Assembly: GCF_014205155.1 (NCBI RefSeq)
Contig: NZ_JACHMX010000001.1
Span: 1,550,001-1,614,000, forward strand
Direction: 5' to 3'
DNA length: 64,000 nt
Origin: Amycolatopsis umgeniensis
Lineage (GTDB): Bacteria > Actinomycetota > Actinomycetes > Mycobacteriales > Pseudonocardiaceae
The notes beneath the pieces were generated by a model. That model searched no databases. It was not told where the DNA came from and worked only from the letters and a program-made list of their open reading frames with translations. Positions 17,248-25,111 of the stretch are shown here, in pieces (positions within the stretch are counted from its first letter, which is position 1; every line of letters begins with the position of its first letter). Made by a program: the position numbers and the translations under genes.

Positions 17248-17259
17248 ACTTCGCTCAAA

Positions 17260-17287
17260 TTGCATGACTGCGTCAGTCATATATACT
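17260..17287 (+). promoter_or_regulatory. Promoter and palindromic operator of the first MarR gene
   Basis: TTGCAT (17260-17265) and TATACT (17282-17287) are spaced 16 bases apart. The start codon at 17294 falls at the expected transcription start, so the message is probably leaderless. The spacer is filled by ATGACTGCGTCAGTCAT (17264-17280), a perfect 7-3-7 inverted repeat. A bound dimer would block polymerase, which suits autorepression by the MarR protein. Confidence 0.65.
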
Positions 17288-17293
17288 GGAGCC

Positions 17294-17800
17294 ATGGACG
17301 ACCGGACCGCGAACCTCTTCGCCGCGCTCGTCGTGGCGTTGTCCGACGAACTCGAGGCGGGCAACACCCACGTCGCGGGCCAGTCGGCGGTCGGCACGGC
17401 CGCCCTCGCGACACTGCTTTCGGCGCCGGGCGCCCGGGTCGACGCCCTCGGCCGTGTCATCGGACTCACCGGCTCCGGCACGGTGCGCCTCGTCGACCGG
17501 CTCGTCGCGGCGGAACTGGTCGAACGCCGCCGTGACACCACCGACCAGCGTGCTGTTTCGCTTTGGCTGACCGAGCAGGGGCGCGCCGCGGCCACGGACG
17601 TCGTGAAGCGTCGCCGCGAGGTGGTGGCCCGGGTCCTCGCCCCGTTGAGCGATTCCCAACGCGCCGTCGTGTCCGAGGCCGTCGAGCCGGTGCTCGCCCA
17701 CCTGGTCAAGGACCGGTCCCGCGCGGATCGCGTGTGCCGGTTCTGCGACTACTCCGTCTGTCCCCCTGCCGACTGCCCCGTCGAAAGATCGGTGCCCTGA
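17294..17800 (+). CDS. MarR-family regulator with C-terminal four-cysteine motif
   Basis: 168 residues. The winged helix-turn-helix spans about 45-115 ('ALGRVIGLTGSGTVRLVDRL', wing 'VERRRDTTDQRAVSLWLTEQG'). The tail carries 'CRFCDYSVCPPADCPVE', a CX2CX4CX4C set able to bind a metal ion or react to oxidants. The paralogue at 19413 has the same tail. It probably represses its own operon through the palindrome overlapping its promoter. It heads an operon of acetyltransferase, arginase-family protein, second MarR and exporter. Confidence 0.85.
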   Translation: MDDRTANLFAALVVALSDELEAGNTHVAGQSAVGTAALATLLSAPGARVDALGRVIGLTGSGTVRLVDRLVAAELVERRRDTTDQRAVSLWLTEQGRAAATDVVKRRREVVARVLAPLSDSQRAVVSEAVEPVLAHLVKDRSRADRVCRFCDYSVCPPADCPVERSVP

Positions 17801-17832
17801 AAGGGTTCCGCTGATCGAGAGAGGAGCAGCCG

Positions 17833-18417
17833 ATGAGCGCCAAGGACGACATGACGATCCACCCGGTCGAACACGACCGCTGGGACGACCTCGAGGAGGC
17901 GTTCGGCGACAACGGGGGCTGCGAGGGTTGCTGGTGCATGTACTGGCGGGTGCCCTCGGGACCCGAATACGACCGGATGCGGGGCGAGCCCGCGCGAGCC
18001 GAGTTCTCCCGCCTGGTGCGTGAGGACGAGGTGCCCGGGCTGCTGGCCTACCGCGACGGGCGTCCGGTGGGATGGTGCGCGGTGGCGCCGCGCCCCGCGT
18101 ATGTGCGGCTGCGCCGCTCGCGAACCCTGCGCCCGGACGAGCCCGACGACTCCGGCGTGTGGGCGGTGCCGTGCTTCTACATCAAGAACGAGCATCGCCG
18201 CAGCGGCGTCGCCGACCATTTGCTCGCCGCCGCGGTCCGGCACGCCGAGCGGCACGGCGCGCACACCCTCGAGGCCTACCCCACCGATGCCGGGCACCGC
18301 CGCTACTCCGCCGGGGAATTACACATGGGCACCGTGGACCTGTTCACCCGTCACGGGTTCACCGAGACCGAACGCCCCTCGCCAGGACGAGTCATCGTGC
18401 GACGCGACCTGGGCTGA
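17833..18417 (+). CDS. GNAT-family N-acetyltransferase
   Basis: 194 residues. The acetyl-CoA-binding core is 'FYIKNEHRRSGVADHLLAAAVRHA' (motif A, R/Q-x-x-G-x-A variant 'RRSGVA'). A distinctive N-terminal 'GGCEGCWCMYWRVP' with three cysteines and 'GRPVGWCAVAPR' defines an actinobacterial GNAT subgroup. The end 'VDLFTRHGFTETERP' is the typical motif B. Substrate unknown. In this operon acetylation of an amine or polyamine product, for self-protection or tailoring, is an attractive guess. Strong GAGAGGAG ribosome site. Confidence 0.8.
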   Translation: MSAKDDMTIHPVEHDRWDDLEEAFGDNGGCEGCWCMYWRVPSGPEYDRMRGEPARAEFSRLVREDEVPGLLAYRDGRPVGWCAVAPRPAYVRLRRSRTLRPDEPDDSGVWAVPCFYIKNEHRRSGVADHLLAAAVRHAERHGAHTLEAYPTDAGHRRYSAGELHMGTVDLFTRHGFTETERPSPGRVIVRRDLG

Positions 18418-18457
18418 CCCCGGGTCCACGAACCGTCACGTCAGGAGGCAGACGCAA

Positions 18458-19408
18458 ATGCGAGTGATAGGCGCCCCCTACAGTTCCGCGGGCAGGCTGG
18501 ACCACGAGGCCCTGGCGCCGAAGGCGCTGCGCGACGCCGGGCTCATCGAGCGATTGCGCGCCGCCTTCGGGTCCGACGAGCCGGTCACCGACGGCGGCAA
18601 CGTCGCCCTCGGCACCTCGCCGGCCTCCGCCCACCGCGACGAGCCCTCGGGAGTGCGTTCCCTTCCCGGGCTGGAAGCCGTGACCACGAATACGCGCTCG
18701 GCGGTGGCCGAGACCCTGCTCGACGGTGACCGTCCCTTGGTACTGGGCGGGGATTGCGCGATCCTGCCCGGCTGCCTGCGCGGGGCGCAGGACGCGCTCA
18801 GCGATCAGGTGGGACTGCTGTTCGTCGACGGCCACGAAGACGCCTGGCCACCGCACGAATCCGACACCGGCGAGGCCGCCGACTGCGAGCTCGGGTTCCT
18901 GCTGGGGCGGTATCGCGAACAGCTGCCTTCGTCGCTCAAGTCCCAGTTGCCCGTGCTCGACGAGAGCGCCGTGGTCGCGCTGGGCCCCCGCGACGGCGCC
19001 GAGATCGCCGCAGCCGATGACGTCCCGTCGCTGGCCGAACGGATCCGGCTGATCACGGCGCGGCAGCTCACCGTCGGCGAGGAAAGCGCCGCCGAGCACG
19101 CCAGGAAGGCGTTGGCCCGCATCCGGTCCCACACCGCGCACTGGTGGCTGCACATCGACCTCGACGTGCTGTCGAGCGACGCCCTCGACGCGGTGAGCTA
19201 CCCCCAGCCGGGCGGGCTGAGCTGGGACCAGCTCGGCGAACTCGCCGCCACCGCGCTGGGTGAACCGGGATGCGTCGGCATCACCGTCTGCGTCTACGAC
19301 CCGGATCGCGATCCGGACGGAACGGGCGCACGGCGCATTCTCGACTGGGCCGGCTCCCTGGCTCGTCCTACCGGTCGATGCTCAAAGCCGCCGGATGGGC
19401 GAACATGA
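18458..19408 (+). CDS. Arginase/agmatinase-family ureohydrolase
   Basis: 316 residues of the ureohydrolase fold. Manganese-ligand motifs are visible: 'LGGDC' (97-100), D124-G-H126-E-D128 in 'FVDGHEDAW', and D234/D236/D241 in 'HIDLDVLSSD'. The first motif is normally GGDH; here the His ligand is Cys100, a change seen in a subgroup of actinobacterial arginase-family proteins, so activity or metal use may differ. The expected reaction is arginine to ornithine and urea, which would feed the decarboxylase. CAGGAGG lies ten bases before ATG 18458. Confidence 0.8.
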   Translation: MRVIGAPYSSAGRLDHEALAPKALRDAGLIERLRAAFGSDEPVTDGGNVALGTSPASAHRDEPSGVRSLPGLEAVTTNTRSAVAETLLDGDRPLVLGGDCAILPGCLRGAQDALSDQVGLLFVDGHEDAWPPHESDTGEAADCELGFLLGRYREQLPSSLKSQLPVLDESAVVALGPRDGAEIAAADDVPSLAERIRLITARQLTVGEESAAEHARKALARIRSHTAHWWLHIDLDVLSSDALDAVSYPQPGGLSWDQLGELAATALGEPGCVGITVCVYDPDRDPDGTGARRILDWAGSLARPTGRCSKPPDGRT

Positions 19409-19417
19409 CGTCATGTT
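19402..19417. promoter_or_regulatory. Perfect 16-bp palindrome at the second MarR start
   Basis: AACATGACGTCATGTT covers the end of the arginase-family gene and the ATG of the second MarR gene. It shares the half-site ATGAC/GTCAT with the operator at 17264-17280, but with no spacer. Likely a binding site for one or both MarR proteins, affecting internal transcription or translation. Confidence 0.5.
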
Positions 19418-19979
19418 TACCGACACGGACCGCACCCTTAATCTGCTAGGCGCAGTCGTGACAGGAGTGCACGACCAACTCGTGTCAGCCGTCGAAACGG
19501 TGGCCGGCCGGAGCGGCGCGCTCGCGGCCACGCTCGCCATGACCGCTCAGTACGAAGGTCTCACCATGGGCACCCTGCAACGGTTCCTGGGCGTCAGCCG
19601 CCCGGCCACGATCCGCCTGGTGAATCTGCTCGAGAACGACGGGCTCGCCGAACGGCGCAATCTCGACGACGACCGCCGCACCACCTCGGTGGTGCTGACC
19701 GACGCCGGCCATCGCGAGGCGCGGCACATCCTCGCCGCCCGCCGCGCGGTTCTGCAGCAACTCCTCCCCGAGTCGAGCAAGCAGGAACGCGCCGTGCTCG
19801 ACAGCCTCCTCGAACGCATGTTGACCGCGATGATCACTCATCCGTCCCGGGGCTACGAGGTGTGCCGGCTCTGCGACATCAGCAGCTGCCCGCCGTCGCG
19901 CTGCCCGGTGGAAAGCGCTGTCCTCGAGATGGAACCCGACGCCCCCGATGGGCTGCTGAATTCGCCGAAAGACCGTTGA
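19413..19979 (+). CDS. Second MarR-family regulator with four-cysteine tail
   Basis: 188 residues, paralogous to the protein at 17294 over its whole length (N-terminus 'TDRTLNLLGAVVTGVHDQL' beside 'DDRTANLFAALVVALSDEL'). Recognition helix region 'LGVSRPATIRLVNLLENDG', wing 'RRNLDDDRRTTSVVLTDAG'. The tail 'CRLCDISSCPPSRCPVE' repeats the CX2CX4CX4C arrangement, followed by about 24 extra residues. It begins four bases after the arginase-family stop, and its start codon lies inside a palindrome. Two related regulators in one operon suggest two signals or a heterodimer. Confidence 0.85.
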   Translation: MFTDTDRTLNLLGAVVTGVHDQLVSAVETVAGRSGALAATLAMTAQYEGLTMGTLQRFLGVSRPATIRLVNLLENDGLAERRNLDDDRRTTSVVLTDAGHREARHILAARRAVLQQLLPESSKQERAVLDSLLERMLTAMITHPSRGYEVCRLCDISSCPPSRCPVESAVLEMEPDAPDGLLNSPKDR

Positions 19980-20000
19980 CCTGATCGGAGGGAGTCCGTC

Positions 20001-21542
20001 ATGCCGGAGAATCCCGGGGAAACAGCGACCGCGCACTCGAGCAGGGCCGGGCCGAGGGAGTGGACCGGCCTCGGGGTCCTCGCCCTGCCGACGATGTTGC
20101 TCGGGCTCGACGTGACCCTGCTCTATCTCGCCCTCCCGGCCCTCTCGGCCGATCTGCAGCCGACCAGCACCCAAGCGCTGTGGATCCTCGACTCCTACGG
20201 ACTCGTGATCGCGGGGCTGCTGGTCACCATGGGCGCGATCGGAGACCGGCTGGGCCGCCGTCGTCTTCTCATGATCGGCACCGCGGCTTTCGGCCTCGTC
20301 TCGATCGTCGCCGCCTTCGCCCCCAGTGCCGAGATCCTCATCGCGGCGCGAGCCCTGCTGGGCGTGGCGGGCGCGACCCTCATGCCGTCCTGCCTCGCCC
20401 TGATCACCAACATGTTCACCGACGTCCGCCAACGGGCACTGGCGATCGGCGTGTGGGCGACCACCTTCGCCCTCGGCATGGCAGCCGGACCACTCGTCGG
20501 CGGCGTGCTGCTGGAGTCCTTCTGGTGGGGCTCGGCGTTCCTTCTGGCGCTTCCCATCGCCGCACTCGTGCTGCTGGCCGCGCCGGTTCTGCTGCCGGAG
20601 TATCGCGCCGCCGACTCCGGACGGGTCGACCTGGTCAGTGTCGCGCTCTCGCTGGGGGCCATCCTTCCCTTGGTCTACGCGATCAAGCACGCGGCCACCC
20701 ACGGCTTCGACCTCCAGACCACGGTCACTTTGGTGGCCAGCGCGGTCTTCACCCTCGCCTTCGTCCACCGGCAGCGCCGCCTGAGCGATCCGCTGCTCGA
20801 CGTCGCGCTGTTCACCGATCGCTCCTCCGGGACCGCTCTCGGGGTTCTTTTGGTGGGACTCGTCGGCGTCGGCGGTGCGCTTTATCTGGTCACTCAGCAT
20901 TTGCAGCTCGTCGAAGAGCTCTCCCCGCTGGCCGCGGGCGCGTGGATGGGCCCGCCCGCCCTGGCGATGGTCGTGGCCGCCATCGGCGCTCCCCTGCTCG
21001 CGCGGCGCGTCCGACCCGGCTACGTCGTCGCGGGCACCCTCGTCCTGTCGGCCCTCGGCTACGTGCTGCTCACCCAGGTGCGCGGGCCTGACAGCATCGG
21101 CCTGATCGTGGGCGGTTTCGCCCTGGTGTACCTCGGCTTCGGCGCGGTGGGCGCGCTCGGCTCCGACCTGGTCGTCGGCACCACCCCAGCCGACAGGGCG
21201 GGCTCCGCCGCCGCGATGTCCGAGACCGTCCAGGAACTCGGCGTCGCCATGGGCGTGGCCATGCTGGGCAGCCTGACCACACTGGTGTACCGCGATCAGA
21301 TGACCGATGCCGCCCCGGCGGTCAGCGAGAGCCTGTCCGGGGCCATGTCCGCGCCCCAGGTTTCTCCCGCGCTGCTGGCTGAGGCCAAAGAAGCGTTCAC
21401 CACCGGGCTCAACATCTCCGCCGCCATCACCGGCGCCGCCATTCTCGCGCTGGCCGTCCTGGCCGCGGTCGTCCTGCGGCACGTCCCGCCGTCCGGCGGT
21501 TCAATCCCCGCCGAGGCTGCCGAGCCCGCCAACTCCGGGTGA
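20001..21542 (+). CDS. MFS exporter, DHA2 (SmvA/EmrB-like) family
   Basis: 513 residues with 14 predicted helices. Helix 1 'TMLLGLDVTLLYLALPALSA' and motif A 'GAIGDRLGRRRLLMIG' are typical, as is 'GMAAGPLVGGVLLESFWWG' in helix 5. SmvA-type proteins expel quaternary amines and other cations, which would fit a polyamine-type product. It is the last gene of the MarR-led operon, 21 bases after the second MarR. The 3' end overlaps the opposite SDR gene by 42 bases. Confidence 0.85.
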   Translation: MPENPGETATAHSSRAGPREWTGLGVLALPTMLLGLDVTLLYLALPALSADLQPTSTQALWILDSYGLVIAGLLVTMGAIGDRLGRRRLLMIGTAAFGLVSIVAAFAPSAEILIAARALLGVAGATLMPSCLALITNMFTDVRQRALAIGVWATTFALGMAAGPLVGGVLLESFWWGSAFLLALPIAALVLLAAPVLLPEYRAADSGRVDLVSVALSLGAILPLVYAIKHAATHGFDLQTTVTLVASAVFTLAFVHRQRRLSDPLLDVALFTDRSSGTALGVLLVGLVGVGGALYLVTQHLQLVEELSPLAAGAWMGPPALAMVVAAIGAPLLARRVRPGYVVAGTLVLSALGYVLLTQVRGPDSIGLIVGGFALVYLGFGAVGALGSDLVVGTTPADRAGSAAAMSETVQELGVAMGVAMLGSLTTLVYRDQMTDAAPAVSESLSGAMSAPQVSPALLAEAKEAFTTGLNISAAITGAAILALAVLAAVVLRHVPPSGGSIPAEAAEPANSG

Positions 21543-22250
21543 GCCCGGTTCGGGCAGGACCGCGGTCATCGCGCCGTCCACGGTGATGGTCTCACCGGAC
21601 ACGAACCTGGCCTGATCGCCGAGCAGGAAGGCGATCACGCGCGCGACGTCCTCGGGCCGGCCGAGCTCGCCGAGTGGCTGCACCTTCCTCAGCGCTTCAC
21701 GCGTGGCCGCGTCCTTCCAGCGATGCGCGTTACGCGGCACCATGACGAACCCGGGCCGGACGACGTTGCACCGGAGCCCACGCGGTCCGAATTCCACGGC
21801 GGCCGCACGGCCGAGCGCCTCCAACGCGGCCTTGGCCATCGCGTACGGCGCCTGCCCGCCCCAGGCCAGGCCCGCGTGGATCGAACTGACCAGCACCGCG
21901 GCGCACGGCCTTCCGCCGGCCCGGGTGACCAGCTGCCGCAACGGTTCCAGCGCGGACACCGCGCCGATGTCCAGCACCCGGCGCAGCGCGTCCGGCGTCT
22001 GCTCGGCGAGGGGAGCGCGATGCTCGCCCAGCAGGCAATGCACCAGCCCGGTCACGCCGTCGAGGGCGTCGAACGCGGCGCCGATCACGGCCGGATCGGT
22101 CGCGTCATCACGGATCCACGGGATGTCGGCAAGTTCCGGTGGCGGTGGCGCGACGTCCACCACCGCGACCCGTCGTCCCTCCGCCAGCAGAGCACGCACG
22201 ACGGCCGAGCCGATACCGCCCGCGCCGCCGAGCACCACCACCTGGCTCAT
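21501..22250 (-). CDS. Short-chain dehydrogenase/reductase
   Basis: 249 residues. The cofactor site is 'VVVLGGAGGIGSAVV' (GxxxGIG), with 'VAVVDVA' after strand 2 (an acidic residue there favours NAD). The catalytic set is Ser in 'VLVSSIHAG' and Tyr/Lys in 'YAMAKAA'. 'RCNVVRPGFV' and 'FVSGETITVDG' complete the classical SDR. ATG 22250 overlaps the ROK stop (ATGA); a longer in-frame extension lies within that gene. Third gene of the transporter-ROK-SDR operon, so probably oxidises or reduces the imported sugar or polyol. Confidence 0.85.
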   Translation of the reverse strand: MSQVVVLGGAGGIGSAVVRALLAEGRRVAVVDVAPPPPELADIPWIRDDATDPAVIGAAFDALDGVTGLVHCLLGEHRAPLAEQTPDALRRVLDIGAVSALEPLRQLVTRAGGRPCAAVLVSSIHAGLAWGGQAPYAMAKAALEALGRAAAVEFGPRGLRCNVVRPGFVMVPRNAHRWKDAATREALRKVQPLGELGRPEDVARVIAFLLGDQARFVSGETITVDGAMTAVLPEPGSPGVGGLGSLGGD

Positions 22251-23404
22251 GACCGCTCCCCTGCCCCTTCGGCGGTTCCCCGGGTGAAGAAGGCACGCAC
22301 GACGAGTCCCGCCGCGGCGGTGACCAGCGGGTCGTCCCGTGACTGCGGCCGGGCAAGCGCCTGCGGCGGTGTCGTCTCGACGCGGTCGCGCACCGCCTCG
22401 AGCCATCGGTCCGACGGTGCGCCGCTACCGCCGAGGATGATCATGCGCGGTCGCATCAGGTCGTACGCCGTGTCGGCCACCCGGGCCACTTGGGCGCTGC
22501 GCGCTTCGAGGAGCCCGATCGCGACCGGATCCGTTTCCGCCAGGCGGATCAGGTCCGTCAGCGAAGTCGCCGTGAGGCCCGCGGACCGGGCGGCGGCGAG
22601 CAACGCCACGTCCGTCCCGTTCTCGCCGAAGGGTCCGTAGCCTCCACCGGTGAGGCCGGGCACGAGGACGCGGCCGAAGCCGCCCTGGATGGTGCCGCCC
22701 GAGGACGCCCCCGCCGGCAGGCTGAGGAATCCCGTCTCCGCGACGTTGCCGACGAACAGGTACAGCACCTTGTCCTGTCCCAGCCCCGCACCGAAGGTGA
22801 GCTCGGCGCCCAGCAGGGCACACACGTTCCCGTCCACCACGACGTCGAGCCCGGTCCGCTCACGCACCACGTCGGCGACCTGGACGCCGGTCCAGCCCAG
22901 CACGTCGTTGCGCACGACCCGGCCTGCCTCCCGGTCCACCTCACCGCCGACGGCCACTCCGATGCCCAGCACCGGTCCGGGTGCGGAGTCCGCCAGCCCG
23001 GCCGCCAGTTCGGCGGCGCGGCGCAGCGTGGCGGCGCTGTCCGCCGGATCACGGTTCTCGGTCCGTGTCCTGACACTGTGCCCCGCCAGGTCGATCAGCC
23101 CGGCCGTGGTCCGTTCGAGGCCGAGGTGCACGCCGACCGCGTACCGGCTGGACGGGTCGAGCTCCACCGGCACCCGGGGCCTGCCGATCCGGGTGGACTG
23201 CTCGACGAGTTCGCGGACGATGCCCGCCGACAGCAGAGGTTCGATGATCCTGCTGACGCTGCCGTGGTTGAGGGACAGCTCCTTCGCGATGTCCCCGCGC
23301 GCCAGCGGACCGCGATGGACGAGCAGTTGGAGCACGGCGGCCGTGTTGGCCTGCCGGGCCTGGCGCGGCCGGGTTCCGCTGAGTGCCGGGTGGTTCGTCG
23401 TCAT
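22247..23404 (-). CDS. ROK-family transcriptional regulator
   Basis: 385 residues. The N-terminal winged helix (20-85: 'NTAAVLQLLVHRGPLARGDIAKEL', split here as regulator helices ending 'SVSRIIEPLL') precedes an ASKHA sugar-kinase-like fold: 'YAVGVHLGLERTTAGLID', 'GIGVAVGGEVD', 'VVDGNVCALLGAEL'. The usual ROK zinc motif CxCGxxGCxE is not found; this part reads 'GGYGPFGENGTDV', so the domain may be a ligand sensor only. It sits between a sugar-porter-like transporter and an SDR with stop/start overlaps on both sides, and probably controls them in response to the transported substrate. Confidence 0.85.
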   Translation of the reverse strand: MTTNHPALSGTRPRQARQANTAAVLQLLVHRGPLARGDIAKELSLNHGSVSRIIEPLLSAGIVRELVEQSTRIGRPRVPVELDPSSRYAVGVHLGLERTTAGLIDLAGHSVRTRTENRDPADSAATLRRAAELAAGLADSAPGPVLGIGVAVGGEVDREAGRVVRNDVLGWTGVQVADVVRERTGLDVVVDGNVCALLGAELTFGAGLGQDKVLYLFVGNVAETGFLSLPAGASSGGTIQGGFGRVLVPGLTGGGYGPFGENGTDVALLAAARSAGLTATSLTDLIRLAETDPVAIGLLEARSAQVARVADTAYDLMRPRMIILGGSGAPSDRWLEAVRDRVETTPPQALARPQSRDDPLVTAAAGLVVRAFFTRGTAEGAGERS

Positions 23405-24741
23405 GCCGGCTTCCCGGACTCGACGCTGTTGGTTTCCTCCAGCTCGACGCCCGTGGTGGCCAGCCACGGCGACGCCAACACGATCACCGCGCTGACCAAG
23501 AACGCACCGGCGTACCACGCGACGATCGTGATGCCGTGCTTCTGCGCCAGCATGGGCGCCAGGAACACGTTGAGCGCGATCGCGAGCCGGGTCACGCACT
23601 GCGCGATACCGGATCCCAGCCCCCGCAACGAGGTGGGGAACGCCTCGGTGCTCCACACCCAGGACAACACGCCCGGGCCGAACCAGGTCAACATGGCGTA
23701 CACGACCCAAAAGGCCACCAGCCCGACGCCGGCTCGCTCACCGGTGAACGCGATGCCCAGCCCGGCGGCGAACACGCCGAGACACGTCCACACCCCCAGC
23801 CAGCGGCGGTTGATCCGGTCGATGACCAAGGCGCCGAGCGCCACCGCGATCAACCCCACCACGAAACCCAGCAGGGAGAAGTACAGCGTGTTGGACACCC
23901 CGATACCCGTACTGCTGATGATCAACGGTCCCGCGACCGTCGCCACCGCTCCCCCGAAGGCCTGGATGGCGAAGAACGCCGTGACCGTCGCCAACCGCCG
24001 CCACGCGCCGCCGGACAACAGCATCCGGTAGCTCCGCTTCTCGACGACTTCACGCTTCGGCGGCTCCAGCCCCAGGGTGTCGTAGATCCGCTGCGCCTCC
24101 TCCTCGCGGCCGCGCGCACTCAGCCATCGGGGCGACTCCGGCAGGAATTGCCTCGCCACCAGCACCGCGGCCGCAGGGAGCGCGGCCAGGCCGAACAGCC
24201 ACCGCCAGGTCTCGTCACCGAACACCGGCTGGAGCGCCAGCGCGCACAGCACCGACGTGACGGCGCCGCTCAGCCACATCATGTTGGGCAGGCTGCCCGC
24301 GATCCGGCCCCGGCGGGATTTGGGCGCGATCTCGGTGAGAAACGCGTGCGAGGTCGGGATGTCCATGCCCACCGCGACCCCGAGCACGAACCTGGCCGCG
24401 ACCAGCTGCCACACGTCCTGGACGAACGCCGCGGCGACGGACGCCACCACGAAGAACACCAGGTTGATCATGAAGATCACCCGGCGGCCGAACCGGTCGG
24501 ACAGATCACCGAAGACCACCAGGCCCAGCGCCGTACCCACGAACGCCGCCGCGGTCACGAGCCCGATCTGGAACGCGGTGAGCTGGAAGTACGGCTTGAG
24601 GAACAGCACGGCGGCGCCGATGACGAGCAGGTCGTAGCCGTCGATGAACTCGCCGAACGCGACCAGCCTGCTGGTCCAGTTCCGCACGAACCGCGCCCGC
24701 CTCGGCGACATCGACGGAGTGCGCGCCGTGTCCGACACCAT
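23401..24741 (-). CDS. MFS transporter, sugar-porter-like
   Basis: 446 residues with 12 helices. Signatures are 'FGEFIDGYDLLVIG' in helix 1, motif A 'GDLSDRFGRRVIFMIN', 'RFVLGVAVGMDIPTSHAFL', and the sugar-porter motif 'FLPESPRWLSARGR' after helix 6. The family imports sugars, polyols or organic acids with protons. ATG 24741 is preceded by GGGGGAG. First gene of the reverse-strand operon; its stop overlaps the ROK start. Confidence 0.85.
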   Translation of the reverse strand: MVSDTARTPSMSPRRARFVRNWTSRLVAFGEFIDGYDLLVIGAAVLFLKPYFQLTAFQIGLVTAAAFVGTALGLVVFGDLSDRFGRRVIFMINLVFFVVASVAAAFVQDVWQLVAARFVLGVAVGMDIPTSHAFLTEIAPKSRRGRIAGSLPNMMWLSGAVTSVLCALALQPVFGDETWRWLFGLAALPAAAVLVARQFLPESPRWLSARGREEEAQRIYDTLGLEPPKREVVEKRSYRMLLSGGAWRRLATVTAFFAIQAFGGAVATVAGPLIISSTGIGVSNTLYFSLLGFVVGLIAVALGALVIDRINRRWLGVWTCLGVFAAGLGIAFTGERAGVGLVAFWVVYAMLTWFGPGVLSWVWSTEAFPTSLRGLGSGIAQCVTRLAIALNVFLAPMLAQKHGITIVAWYAGAFLVSAVIVLASPWLATTGVELEETNSVESGKPA

Positions 24742-24870
24742 CGGATCTCCCCCTTTTTGTGCGACGAACACCAAACTAGTGACCGCGCGGGGTGCCGGGG
24801 AGGATTTCGGTGCGTCTAGGGACGATCGGCCAAGCGAGAGCGGCCGAAAAGGCACGGACCGCGTCGTCAC

Positions 24871-24910
24871 TGTGTGGGTTTCGGGACGTCAGATGTCCCA
24901 AAATCCACAC
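24871..24910. repeat. GGGAC-centred palindrome (copy 2, variant arms)
   Basis: Imperfect inverted repeat: GTGTGGGTTTC, centre GGGACGTCAGATGTCCC, then the AAATCCACAC arm. The centre matches the copies at 9408 and 38091 but the arms differ. Confidence 0.7.
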
Positions 24911-24950
24911 GGTCCCGAAGGGCAGTCCTGGTGACCGCCGGATCCGGAGG

Positions 24951-24997
24951 GGCTGTGTGGAAATAGGGACGTTGAACGTCCCTATTTCCACACAGCC
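24951..24997. repeat. Perfect 47-bp GGGAC-centred palindrome (copy 3, variant arms)
   Basis: Two perfect 23-bp arms around a single central base (24974). The centre reads GGGACGTTGAACGTCCC and the arms start GGCTGTGTGGAAATA. It lies 40 bases after copy 2 and shares GTGTGG with its arm. Confidence 0.85.
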
Positions 24998-25111
24998 TCA
25001 CCCGGCTCCTTCACCAAGCAGAAGCGATCCGAGGATGCGGGTATCGCGACTTCGGCTACGTTGACCGGGTGAGTCTTCTCGATGGCGCGGTCTGACCGGG
25101 GAGCCGGACCG

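Larger units (their letters stand above)
24742..25111. other. Divergent intergenic region with two palindromes
   Basis: 370 bases between the transporter and pseudokinase genes. No gene is supported. It contains two GGGAC-centred palindromes (24871-24910 and 24951-24997). The segment near 25020-25080, before the pseudokinase, shows no clear promoter. Confidence 0.5.

Noticed and set aside
19485..21482. 665-residue reverse frame opposite the second MarR and exporter
   Set aside because: Composition typical of an antisense shadow and no domain or ribosome site.
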